NCBI GenBank assembly: GCA_964587105.1
Contig: CAZPKG010000002.1
Span: 1 to 64,000, forward strand
DNA from: JABWCQ01 sp964587105
Lineage (GTDB): Bacteria; Electryoneota; RPQS01
Direction of reading: 5' to 3'
DNA: 64,000 nt
In this document: piece after piece, positions 18,760-25,998 of the stretch
How the letters are laid out: every line of letters starts with the position of its first letter
How positions within the stretch are numbered: the first letter of the stretch is position 1
Translations under genes and position numbers: made by a program
Notes under the pieces: model-generated
What the model was told of the DNA's origin: nothing
Databases searched by the model: none
What the model saw: the letters and a program-made list of their open reading frames with translations, nothing else

Positions 18760-19476
18760 CTAAAATGTTTCAAAGTCGTCACGTTCAATCCCCAGCCAAT
18801 TCAATTCGTCATCAAGTTCCTCGGCAGTCAATGCACCACGAGCACTGGCTTCATCAAGTTCATCGAGAATCATATCGCGCCTGACCAACTGATCATCACG
18901 CGTTCGCTTTAGAAACGTTGTCTCGCGCACTTTGGCCTTGAACTCATCAAAGCACTCCTCTGCAAGGCCATCTACGGTGGGAAACTTTGTGTCCCACTGA
19001 ACATCTGCAAGATACAAGTGTGCTGGATGAAACAAGTCCAATCGCATCTGGGTATCGCGACGCTTGTTGACGACCAGGGAGAGCAGCCATTCGTTGTTGG
19101 CGAGTCCTGAAATGCACGATTCATCCTGACCTGACCAGAAGACCGACATGCTGCCGTGTGAGTGTGCCCAGCAACGAAGCTTGCTGGAGTTGATGCCCTT
19201 GGATTCAAGGTTTGTGATTAATTCCGCGACAGACTGCAAGTCCATTTCAGTTTCTTCGTAGGTACACTGCTGCTTCACCAAGAAGAAGTCGGTTACGACT
19301 AACGCAGTAGTCCTTCCAGTATCTGTGCTGACGACTTCATCCACGAGTCCAAGACACGATACTTCACCTTTGGCAAAATCAGTCCACAGCCACAACTTCT
19401 GCATAGCCTCGGCCTCGACTTGAATCTTCACGCCAGCGTCAATCGGCTGCCGTTGTGTCCTCTGCAAGTTCTGCAT
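18760..19476 (-). CDS. JAB/MPN (JAMM) metallopeptidase, probable Ubl processing/deconjugating enzyme
   Basis: A 238-residue protein with a complete JAMM zinc signature: Glu38 (GEVSCLG), then His105-x-His107 and Ser115-x2-Asp118 in AHSHGSMSVFWSGQDE, exactly H-x-H-x7-S-x2-D. Eukaryotic homologues remove ubiquitin; bacterial ones trim or cleave ubiquitin-like proteins. Here it could clip the terminal Ala after the Ubl GG and reverse conjugation. I chose the ATG at 19476 because GAGGAGG lies six bases upstream; in-frame codons run to 19527. This start gives a 38-bp overlap with the E2-like gene, so translation is coupled. The C-terminal 70 residues are acidic and helical with no known motif. Confidence 0.9.
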   Translation of the reverse strand: MQNLQRTQRQPIDAGVKIQVEAEAMQKLWLWTDFAKGEVSCLGLVDEVVSTDTGRTTALVVTDFFLVKQQCTYEETEMDLQSVAELITNLESKGINSSKLRCWAHSHGSMSVFWSGQDESCISGLANNEWLLSLVVNKRRDTQMRLDLFHPAHLYLADVQWDTKFPTVDGLAEECFDEFKAKVRETTFLKRTRDDQLVRRDMILDELDEASARGALTAEELDDELNWLGIERDDFETF

Positions 19477-20527
19477 CGGCATCCTCCTCTTCCGGTTTGT
19501 TCGGGCAGTCTTCTTCATCATGATCATCGTATTGCTGACAGTGCTCGCACCACCAGCAGGAATCGCAGTCGCTTATGTCGTGTCCGTAATCATCGCACCA
19601 TGAACAATACGGATCGTTATCATCGTTGTCGTCGACGTATTCAGGATCCCACTTTTCGATTTTCTGAAATGGATCCGAACTGTTGTAGCTATGCAGAAAC
19701 TGATGCACCATTTGAAGCAATCCATGCAGATCAAGCTCACCTGTCAACCGTGATACAAGATGGCCAATGTTGCCCCAACAAATGTTGTTCGGATCATCTG
19801 TGACATGCGGATGAATGTATCCGTTCATTTCAGTGCCGCCACTGATTAAGACTTTGCCTTTGTCCAAATCAACTTCAACCCCGAAAGGTTCGAAGTGATA
19901 ACTTCCACCATCGTGTTCAAGTGTGATCGGATACGTTTCGGCAAGCACTGACTTATCGACGACGTTGATATGCGAATAACAACTGGGAACCAGTCGCATC
20001 ATCTCCACAAACGTCCGCGTAGCTTTGGCCTTGATGAACTCAGGCGCTTTGCTAAACATGTTCAGAATCTCGCGGTCACCTTCTATCTTTCGCGACAACG
20101 TCATAACCTGCATGCAGAGTCGTTCCAATTCATACTTGTCATCGCGTAGTGAGATAGCAAGTTCATGCTTCCGTTCGGCAGCCACAGTTTGCATGGTGTC
20201 GATCAAAGCTACACGCTGACGATTTCGAAAAGCACGGCACATACGCGGCAAATGTGAATCCAAAATGTTTGATGTCACATCCAGACGAGGTGCACCGAAC
20301 AATACAAGCCACGTAGGAGATACCTTGCCGACTAACACCGATTCCATCACAAGTGGATCGCCGAACATGTCCTTGCAGAATTGCGAATTCTTGTCTGCAT
20401 TGACAAACACGGCAATCCCGACTTCGTGCCATTGCGCTACGTCGGCCTCCTTGGTCAACAGCGAAATCGGTGTGTGCCACTTCTGCGCATAGAAGTCGCA
20501 CAGCGTTCGAATCTGTTGTTCAATCAT
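19439..20527 (-). CDS. E2-like (UBC fold) conjugating enzyme candidate with C-terminal Cys/His zinc-binding tail
   Basis: A 362-residue protein started at the ATG 20527, six bases after a strong GGAGGA. Residues 1-100 form a domain I do not recognise; 115-175 is helical, probably coiled coil. Residues 208-292 look like an E2/UBC core: YHFEPFGVEVD strand, then IHPHV (238-242), six residues, and ICWGN with Cys250, then helix LHGLLQMVHQFL and YNSSDPFQ, which parallel HPNI...G-x-ICLDIL and PNPDDPL of eukaryotic E2s. Cys250 is the candidate thioester cysteine. The acidic tail holds C308-x2-C311, H316, C321-x2-C324-x2-C327-x2-C330, H336, C341, enough ligands for two zinc ions, reminiscent of a treble-clef or RING-like module. 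It sits between the Ubl and JAMM genes. The E2 call rests on motif order, not on a search. Confidence 0.7.
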   Translation of the reverse strand: MIEQQIRTLCDFYAQKWHTPISLLTKEADVAQWHEVGIAVFVNADKNSQFCKDMFGDPLVMESVLVGKVSPTWLVLFGAPRLDVTSNILDSHLPRMCRAFRNRQRVALIDTMQTVAAERKHELAISLRDDKYELERLCMQVMTLSRKIEGDREILNMFSKAPEFIKAKATRTFVEMMRLVPSCYSHINVVDKSVLAETYPITLEHDGGSYHFEPFGVEVDLDKGKVLISGGTEMNGYIHPHVTDDPNNICWGNIGHLVSRLTGELDLHGLLQMVHQFLHSYNSSDPFQKIEKWDPEYVDDNDDNDPYCSWCDDYGHDISDCDSCWWCEHCQQYDDHDEEDCPNKPEEEDADAELAEDTTAAD

Positions 20528-20546
20528 GATTGTTCCTCCGGAGGAA

Positions 20547-20614
20547 AGAGAGGGCCATGACCACATGGATCACAGCCCTCTCTGAATACTTAGACTACGT
20601 AGGACAGGTAGTCT
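20547..20614 (-). promoter_or_regulatory. Two hairpins between the Ubl and E2 genes
   Basis: The 98-bp gap holds a 9-bp stem, AGAGAGGGC (20547-20555) with GCCCTCTCT (20575-20583), and a 7-bp stem, AGACTAC (20592-20598) with GTAGTCT (20608-20614). On the minus strand the first hairpin to be transcribed is the 7-bp one, directly after the Ubl stop. Neither ends in a long T run, so they are more likely mRNA-processing or partial attenuation elements that allow more Ubl than enzymes. The role is inference. Confidence 0.35.
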
Positions 20615-20625
20615 GAAGCTTCCTC

Positions 20626-20835
20626 CTATGCGCCCCCTTTAACTTGTGGAACTAAGGTTAACACAGCATTGTCGACGAGCACATCCGTGTCGAAACACGG
20701 ACTGCCGTTCAGGTGCCGAGTGTAGCTGGAATCTTTTGGGAAACCGGCTTCAGCAATGGCCTGTTCGACCGTGCTTCCTTCTGGGACGTTGACTTCTTTG
20801 GCCGATCGGCCGAGGCAGAGGACTTTCACGCGCAT
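20626..20835 (-). CDS. Ubiquitin-like beta-grasp protein (MoaD/ThiS-like) ending in GGA
   Basis: A 69-residue protein started at the ATG 20835, six bases after AAGGAGA. The pattern is that of a beta-grasp Ubl: strand MRVKVLCLG, strand KEVNVPEG, helix STVEQAIAEAG, then HLNGSPCFDTD and the final strand NAVLTLVPQVKGGA. MoaD and ThiS end in GG; here one Ala follows the GG, so the protein would need trimming before E1 activation, a job for the adjacent JAMM peptidase, as with eukaryotic ubiquitin precursors. It is the first gene of a four-gene operon with E2-like, JAMM and E1 genes, and no sulphur-carrier partners (ThiG, MoaE) are near, which favours protein conjugation. A sulphur-carrier role remains the main alternative. 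Confidence 0.82.
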   Translation of the reverse strand: MRVKVLCLGRSAKEVNVPEGSTVEQAIAEAGFPKDSSYTRHLNGSPCFDTDVLVDNAVLTLVPQVKGGA

Positions 20836-20913
20836 GAGATTCTCCTTGATTTGAACTGGATTGGGCGCAATACCCGTTGATGATACCAACAAGATCTTAT
20901 GCCAGAGAATCTC
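20836..20913. promoter_or_regulatory. Shared inverted 9-mers in the divergent Ubl / 695-aa intergenic region
   Basis: GAGATTCTC (20836-20844) and its exact reverse complement GAGAATCTC (20905-20913) lie at the two ends of the intergenic space. The first overlaps the Ubl ribosome binding site and abuts its ATG; the second abuts the -35 box of the rightward promoter and extends to the 11-bp palindrome AGAGAATCTCT. They could be operators for a common repressor or autoregulator. The motif is short, so chance is possible. Confidence 0.35.
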
Positions 20914-20942
20914 TTGACTTAGTGTCTGCGTCCCAGTATATT
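20914..20942 (+). promoter_or_regulatory. Near-consensus sigma-70-type promoter for the 695-aa gene
   Basis: TTGACT (20914-20919), a 17-bp spacer and TATATT (20937-20942) lie 37 bp upstream of the ATG at 20979. This is among the best primary promoters visible in the window and suggests strong or tightly repressed expression of the downstream gene. Confidence 0.7.
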
Positions 20943-20978
20943 AGGCAACTATCATAGATCAATTCCAGCATACTTCCA

Positions 20979-23066
20979 ATGCGTATTTCAGAAACACTGC
21001 GCCAACTCCGGACTGCGGATAAAGGCTTATCAGCTGACCAAATCATCGACATTGATTTCCTGACCGAGTTTCCGATTGTCGATGATCCAGAGCTGAAGAA
21101 GCCAATGCTCTTCTACTGTCCTTCAGGTGAATGGCATCATGTTTCAGGTATAGTTGGGAAACGATACCGGCAAGCGTTACAAACTTCGGACATTCTTGAT
21201 GACGACCTTGGAACGTGTCGGCAACAAATCAAGCTGTTTGAAAATGCGTACTTCAAGGAGGATCGCACCAGTGTACTTGATGACCCACGACTCGGACGCA
21301 TACCTTTGATTAACTTTCTTCGATACTATGCCTATTGGCTTTTCGTAGCAAGTAAATCGAGCGGCAGACATTTTTCGTATGAAATGGTCATAGATGACTT
21401 TCGAATTCATTTAGACTCAGTCTTGGATCAATATGAGAATGTCCTGAAGTACCTTGATAAGAAGTTAGTAGTTGCTGCTGCCGCTAAAGATGAGTCACAG
21501 GTTTTCGAGTGCATTGAATTGTTTCAAAAGTTGGTAGCAATCCCAACAGCAGTTCTTGACAAGCCAATGCGAGAAGCTATTGCGAAGATACTGGAGGAGA
21601 GTGCGAAGATAGAGAGTGAGATAGATAATCGTATTGAAAACGAACTTCCGTCAGCGATCGCAACGTTGGTTAAGGCGATAGAGGACTTCCCAAATGTCGA
21701 ATCACATGAAATTCCATCAACGTATGATTGGATAAACGTTTCAAGAATTGAGACTGTACATTCTGAAATGGTCACGGAATACGTAAGAGTAGTTCAGGCG
21801 TTCCAATCACTCGACAATCTGATTCTTGACAAGCAGAGCGGTAATTTAAGGGTATCATCGGACAAGTATTTCGACGCTGCTTTTAACGCGACTTTGGCGC
21901 GAGATGTAGTTGCACACATATCAATGACCGAAGCAAACGCAACAAACAAAAGTGAAACGGGGCCGCTATTTCCGCGTGACATGACAAGTTGGGAACCTGA
22001 TGCTTTGTTGCCAGAGCTTCGCAAGTTCGTGAGCGAATTAACGTTTCGCGACAGCGTAAGTCATCAAATCGCTTTGGTGCATTTGTTTTTGCCTTTTTAT
22101 GTTGCCAACCTTCAAACAAATCAATCAGGTCTTGTTCGAACTGAATTCGTGAAAGCAGCGCGCGTGATGACGAGTTGTTTGGCAGCGTTACCTGATTTCA
22201 ATGCGGAAAAGATGCAGTCGCTCATTGTTCGATTTGAAACTACATGGCGAGATTGGGACTCGCCGATTGGCATTGCGTATTGCCTTCTCGACAATGCTGG
22301 CATGGAACCTCTTCGGGGATCAACTCACGATGCTGTCAGATTGCTGACTACACATTGCGGCAATGGGCGAGAGACGATGCACGATTATTTGGGACGCAGT
22401 AGATTGCAACAGTTGTTTACTGAGTCTGCTAGGAAGCTGAATGCCGTGGCGCATAACGATTTCGCACGGGAACATTATGAGAAACATGGGTTCATATCAA
22501 CAGAATGCGCCACTCGTCCTCTGTTCGAAAATATGGCGGACAAAACTACCGCCATCGTCCACTTATCGCATGTGGATGAGGAATGGAAATATGGAACCAC
22601 GGATTATATTGTTGGCAAGTCGGTAAGCACATCGTGGAACCGTGACCACAAACACGACTATGAGGAACTGAAAAAGGACAAGAAACGATGGAATTCTGCG
22701 TTGTCTGTCGTCAGACGGGAAGCAGAAGAAATGTGGGCGAGACTCGATGAAGATGGAGGTGTCGACCTGATTGATGATTTAGCAGAATTGGGTTTGACTC
22801 GGGATATAAAAGGCGTCTTGATTTCGCGATGGATTCAAATCGGATTGGAAGCGAATGAAACGGAACGTGACGACCGTATGGACTTGCTGGGCTGGAGAGT
22901 CGATAGGAAACCGAATTGGACAGATCCTTCAAAACGATGGAACGCCTACTACGGCTATTTCTCTGGCTGTGGGTTCTTGATGAATAAGAACAGTCTGATC
23001 CTTCCGAAGAGTTTCCTCTGGCCGGAGGAACGGAAATGGTATCTGGAGCACCGAAAGATTAAGTAA
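20979..23066 (+). CDS. Unknown 695-aa protein divergent from the ubiquitin-like operon
   Basis: A large soluble protein with no signal peptide, no membrane segment and no motif I can assign. It is largely alpha-helical: residues 150-240 (KYLDKKLVVAAAAKDES... EESAKIESEIDNRIEN) are probably coiled coil. The C-terminus is rich in Trp and charged residues (EEWKYGTTDYIVG, GWRVDRKPNWTDPSKRWNAYYGYFSGCGF). The start follows a near-consensus promoter by 37 bp and has no Shine-Dalgarno sequence. It is transcribed away from the Ubl operon and shares the 143-bp control region with it, and it ends at its own terminator (23106-23139). It may be an effector, a target or a regulator of the Ubl system, or an unrelated accessory gene; nothing in the sequence decides. 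Confidence 0.75.
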   Translation: MRISETLRQLRTADKGLSADQIIDIDFLTEFPIVDDPELKKPMLFYCPSGEWHHVSGIVGKRYRQALQTSDILDDDLGTCRQQIKLFENAYFKEDRTSVLDDPRLGRIPLINFLRYYAYWLFVASKSSGRHFSYEMVIDDFRIHLDSVLDQYENVLKYLDKKLVVAAAAKDESQVFECIELFQKLVAIPTAVLDKPMREAIAKILEESAKIESEIDNRIENELPSAIATLVKAIEDFPNVESHEIPSTYDWINVSRIETVHSEMVTEYVRVVQAFQSLDNLILDKQSGNLRVSSDKYFDAAFNATLARDVVAHISMTEANATNKSETGPLFPRDMTSWEPDALLPELRKFVSELTFRDSVSHQIALVHLFLPFYVANLQTNQSGLVRTEFVKAARVMTSCLAALPDFNAEKMQSLIVRFETTWRDWDSPIGIAYCLLDNAGMEPLRGSTHDAVRLLTTHCGNGRETMHDYLGRSRLQQLFTESARKLNAVAHNDFAREHYEKHGFISTECATRPLFENMADKTTAIVHLSHVDEEWKYGTTDYIVGKSVSTSWNRDHKHDYEELKKDKKRWNSALSVVRREAEEMWARLDEDGGVDLIDDLAELGLTRDIKGVLISRWIQIGLEANETERDDRMDLLGWRVDRKPNWTDPSKRWNAYYGYFSGCGFLMNKNSLILPKSFLWPEERKWYLEHRKIK

Positions 23067-23105
23067 GTTCGCGCAAAGAGGCTAACAGCCTCGTCGCCTC
23101 GTAGG

Positions 23106-23139
23106 GATGTCCGAGCACTGCTCGGGCATCTTTTTTTTT
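23106..23139 (+). terminator. Strong intrinsic terminator after the 695-aa gene
   Basis: A 10-bp stem (23106-23115 with 23121-23130, one T-G pair) around CACTG is followed by nine T. It lies 40 bases after the stop codon. Confidence 0.88.
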
Positions 23140-23221
23140 GGCTTCAGATGCAACATAAACTTACGGCCTTGTGCACTAATGCTTACCACTGATTAGCTAA
23201 TCAATAAGTAATTGAAACTAA

Positions 23222-23250
23222 TTGACATAGGAAATGCAGAAAGGTATATT
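23222..23250 (+). promoter_or_regulatory. Near-perfect sigma-70-type promoter with a 325-base leader
   Basis: TTGACA (23222-23227), a 17-bp spacer and TATATT (23245-23250) match the housekeeping consensus at 11 of 12 positions. Transcription would start near 23257, about 325 bases before the sigma-54 activator gene at 23582. Confidence 0.65.
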
Positions 23251-23581
23251 GACACCTACTCGTACCAACGGTCATATGCTCGGAGGCAGCTACCCTTCTA
23301 TCCAGCCCTACCGGTGCCGATCACATCACCCTTGATCGGGAGAGCGACGTACGCGGCTACCCAAAGTACCGTTCAACAAGTAAAGTGTGTGATCGCTCCG
23401 GACGCGCGGCAAAGTATTTGCTATAACATACTCAAGGTTATTAATAAGTTAGGTGCTTCGGGAATAGCCTTGACAAACAGATGCTTACGCACGCTGCCAA
23501 GCCCAGCGCTGTTCCAAGAATCGCGTCGCAATAAGAAGACTCCCCCAGAAGGCACAGACTCGTCGATTCAACCATTACCTA
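23251..23581 (+). other. Long untranslated leader or small RNA region
   Basis: Between the strong promoter and the next gene there is no convincing coding sequence. A frame from 23212 to 23649 exists, but it begins upstream of the predicted start of transcription, runs into the activator gene in another phase and has low-complexity content. The stretch could be a regulatory 5' leader or a small RNA; I recognise no riboswitch class in it. Confidence 0.3.
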
Positions 23582-24613
23582 ATGTCAACGGACCTCCCAA
23601 CCCTCACTCAGTTCAAGCAAGCATTCTCGTCTTTCGGCGTTGTCGTTAGCCAAGCTTTGGAGAATGTTATGGAGGAGTTGTTGCCCGCCGTGTCGCATAA
23701 TATTCCGATCCTTCTCCTTGGCCCCAGCGGGTCAGGCAAAACGGCCCTTGCTGAGACGGTACACAAACTGTCGCGCCAACAAAGGAAATTCATTGATTGC
23801 AATTGCGCTGCGCTGCCAAGCGGCTTGGTAGAGTCAGAACTGTTCGGTCATGTCAAGGGTGCGTTCACCGGTGCCGGGCAAGATAAGGTTGGGGTGTTCG
23901 GCCAAGCCGGTGGTGGAACCCTTTTTCTCGATGAGATTGGCGAGCTTGAGTTGCCGGCGCAGGCTAAGCTGCTTCAGGTGCTAAACAACGGAGGTTATCG
24001 CCGCGTGGGAGATACCGAAATCCGGTTGTTTAGTGGACGAATTATCACCGCAACCAATAAGGACCTCAGCGCCGAGGTCGGATCGAAGAATTTCAGAGCT
24101 GATCTTTATTACCGCATCGCTCGACGAGTTGTGTGTCTTCCATCGCTCGCCGAACAGCCCGAAGCAGTGTGGCCGACATTTCAGTTCTGCGTCGACAAAT
24201 ACCTTTGCAAGTACGGTTCTGGGAGTCCGAAACCTGTCTACAAAGATTCGGACGGCATTAAAAGCGTGTTGCTGCAGCACTATTGGCCAGGGAATTTCCG
24301 CGAGCTGGACATCTGCGCAGAAAATGTCGTGCTTGATGTCCTCTATTCAAATGCTCCGATCGCACCGGAGGTCGTAAGGAGATTTATGGATGTAGGGGGA
24401 GAACAAGCCGTCGCACTTGCGACCATTGAGCAAGTTGAAAGGCAGCAAATTGAGCGAGCGCTGGCTTTGTGCAACGGTGTTGTATCACACGCGGCCCGCA
24501 AGCTTGGAATTAGTCCGCAGACTCTCGCCCGCAAAGTCGCGCACTTAAGAATTGATTTGGATCGGTTCCAGAGTTTACCGCATTCCAAATTGGAAATTCT
24601 AAATGCTGTGTAG
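23582..24613 (+). CDS. Receiver-less sigma-54 activator (AAA+ and Fis HTH)
   Basis: A 343-residue enhancer-binding protein that lacks any N-terminal sensor domain. After about 20 residues it goes straight into the AAA+ domain: Walker A GPSGSGKT (47-54), GAFTGA loop (93-98), Walker B LFLDEIG (114-120), sensor-type ATNKDL, and a Fis-family helix-turn-helix (GVVSHAARKLGISPQTLARKV) near 295-315. PspF-type activators have this architecture and are controlled by a binding partner or by expression level. Here the strong promoter at 23222 suggests control through expression. It stands alone inside the mobile element; a sequence with 10 of 12 matches to the -24/-12 consensus lies 78 bp beyond its stop. 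It could switch on the transfer or accessory genes downstream. Confidence 0.85.
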   Translation: MSTDLPTLTQFKQAFSSFGVVVSQALENVMEELLPAVSHNIPILLLGPSGSGKTALAETVHKLSRQQRKFIDCNCAALPSGLVESELFGHVKGAFTGAGQDKVGVFGQAGGGTLFLDEIGELELPAQAKLLQVLNNGGYRRVGDTEIRLFSGRIITATNKDLSAEVGSKNFRADLYYRIARRVVCLPSLAEQPEAVWPTFQFCVDKYLCKYGSGSPKPVYKDSDGIKSVLLQHYWPGNFRELDICAENVVLDVLYSNAPIAPEVVRRFMDVGGEQAVALATIEQVERQQIERALALCNGVVSHAARKLGISPQTLARKVAHLRIDLDRFQSLPHSKLEILNAV

Positions 24614-24690
24614 ATTCCAAAATGAAGTAACCGAAGAAAGGACTCTTGTGTAAGCTGAGTTAATTCAAACATTTCGATTCCAAGAAGTAT

Positions 24691-24706
24691 TGGCCCGACG
24701 TATGCT
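24691..24706 (+). promoter_or_regulatory. Candidate -24/-12 promoter overlapping a terminator stem
   Basis: TGGCCCGACGTATGCT has GG and GC separated by 10 bp and matches TGGCACGNNNNTTGCW at all but two defined positions. It overlaps the 5' arm of the hairpin at 24693-24729 and lies just after the sigma-54 activator gene. The overlap may be chance, or the same DNA may end one transcript and start another. Confidence 0.35.
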
Positions 24707-24734
24707 AAATGCTATAGCAGTCGTCGGGCTTTTC
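24693..24734 (+). terminator. Intrinsic terminator after the sigma-54 activator gene
   Basis: GCCCGACG (24693-24700) pairs perfectly with CGTCGGGC (24722-24729), with a smaller GCTA/TAGC pair in the loop, followed by TTTTCT. The remaining 260 bp before the next gene (24735-24994) hold no feature I can identify. Confidence 0.65.
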
Positions 24735-24994
24735 TATACCACCATGTTGCGGCCTTATGGTTTAGTGGGAACGTTGGGAAAAGAACAGTCCGACTTCGAT
24801 AACCCTTCTGCTCTTTGACATAACGAAAATCGGATGCGAGGCCGACCCTCGCCGGGGTAAGTCGTCAGTTGTTCCCGCTCCGACGTAAGTTGGGTAGTGT
24901 GAAAGGGTGCAATTTGACGCCGGGGTGCTCACCACCTAATCACAAAGCGCAGCGGGCAGCAGCGGTCTGCGAAAATACACTTATAAGGAAAGTG

Positions 24995-25462
24995 ATGGAA
25001 GAACAGTTTAGCCAGATTCTCCCGCTTGCAGATTACTGCAAGGTGAAGGAAATCCTCGACGTGGAGAAATTCCGCCAAGAGATGAAACCGTTTCGTTGCA
25101 TCGTAAAGATTCGCGGTGTCGATTACTATTCGGAAGCCGCGTACCAAGCCGGTATTCAGGAAGTTTTTGGTAAGCTCCGCGAGAAATCGCTCTCGACGGG
25201 CAAGCGCCAGATCAGCGAGTACGCGTATCACAAACGCATCGTCACGTCTTCGCCGACGTGGATCGAACGTAAAATGCGGGCGATTGGCATGGCCGAGGGT
25301 GACCTCCAGGGTCTGACCGATCCCGACTTGCGTTTCAAGAAAAAGCAGGAGCTCAGCAAACTCCGCGCAGACTTGGATCGCATGGAAAAGGCTTATGCCA
25401 GCAGCGTCGAAACTCTCAAGAAATTGATGAGTGACGATGGTGTTGAAGTGCAGGGCGCTTAA
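24995..25462 (+). CDS. Hypothetical protein, 155 aa
   Basis: Started at the ATG 24995, which has AAGGA five bases upstream; an in-frame open stretch reaches 24869 without an initiation signal. The first half looks globular (FRCIVKIRGVDYYSEAAYQAGIQEVFGKL), and the last 45 residues (KKKQELSKLRADLDRMEKAYASSVETLKKL) are almost certainly a coiled coil. No family is recognised. It is followed by the GC-rich inverted repeat at 25490 and the next small gene, probably on the same transcript. By position it is mobile-element cargo. Confidence 0.65.
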   Translation: MEEQFSQILPLADYCKVKEILDVEKFRQEMKPFRCIVKIRGVDYYSEAAYQAGIQEVFGKLREKSLSTGKRQISEYAYHKRIVTSSPTWIERKMRAIGMAEGDLQGLTDPDLRFKKKQELSKLRADLDRMEKAYASSVETLKKLMSDDGVEVQGA

Positions 25463-25489
25463 GTCGAAAACGAAAAGTGAGGCACGCGG

Positions 25490-25514
25490 GCAGGATGGTA
25501 CCGGTACGTCCTGC
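25490..25514. repeat. Inverted repeat between two small genes
   Basis: GCAGGA (25490-25495) and TCCTGC (25509-25514) flank the 10-bp palindrome GTACCGGTAC (25498-25507), giving an almost continuous hairpin 27 bp before the next start codon. It could be an operator or an mRNA processing site. Confidence 0.45.
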
Positions 25515-25540
25515 TCGCTGCCCCGAGGAGGTATCGTAAC

Positions 25541-25909
25541 ATGAAACCAGTGACACGGAAGCGAGAAGCTCGCAAAGACTACCGATTCGAACGACATGTT
25601 GGCCGCCTTCGTTACTCGTTCGAAGTCCAATTGCCCGGTATGATCGCTGACATCGCAGGCGCGATCAAGGATTTTGAAGCCAGGCTCATCGATCCCACTG
25701 CCCTGCCTTTCGAAAAGCGTAAGGCAATACGCGAGCTTGGACGGCTGGAAGGTAAGCTATCTGAACTCCACCAGCGCATCATTGACACACGGTGCGAAGT
25801 CGATCGCCTCGAACATCTTGATGATGCTGATGTGGATCGATGGTATCAAGCACGCGGCTGGTCGATACCCAGTCGAGAGCAGCCCGATAACAGCGAATCC
25901 GATGCATAG
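25541..25909 (+). CDS. Hypothetical protein, 122 aa
   Basis: Starts at an ATG preceded by GAGGAGG at nine bases. The N-terminus is basic (KPVTRKREARKDYRFERH), the middle is helical (IADIAGAIKDFEARL, FEKRKAIRELGRLEGKLSELHQRI) and the C-terminus acidic. It looks like a small helical protein, possibly DNA-binding by charge, but belongs to no family I know. It lies between the hairpin at 25490 and the TPR gene. Confidence 0.6.
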   Translation: MKPVTRKREARKDYRFERHVGRLRYSFEVQLPGMIADIAGAIKDFEARLIDPTALPFEKRKAIRELGRLEGKLSELHQRIIDTRCEVDRLEHLDDADVDRWYQARGWSIPSREQPDNSESDA

Positions 25910-25998
25910 GCAACACTCAAATTTGGAAAACTTGTGTCCTCGAAGGCGGCGCTGGGGAGACCAGTAGATGACCTCCAGCAACGGAACGGAACGACATT

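Noticed and set aside
18092..20835. Sulphur-carrier (thiamine/molybdopterin) biosynthesis operon
   Set aside because: No ThiG, MoaE or other pathway gene is near, the Ubl has an extra residue after GG, and an E2-like gene is present; kept as the main alternative.
20626..20892. Longer N-terminus for the Ubl protein starting at 20892
   Set aside because: The extra 19 residues do not fit the beta-grasp fold, and the ATG at 20835 has an ideal AAGGAGA.
23212..23649. Plus-strand open frame of 145 codons before the sigma-54 activator
   Set aside because: It contains the -35/-10 promoter, starts before the likely transcription start and overlaps the activator gene in another phase.
24929..25630. 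Minus-strand open frame of 233 codons
   Set aside because: It lies opposite two small genes that have good ribosome binding sites; the long frame is a codon-bias shadow.
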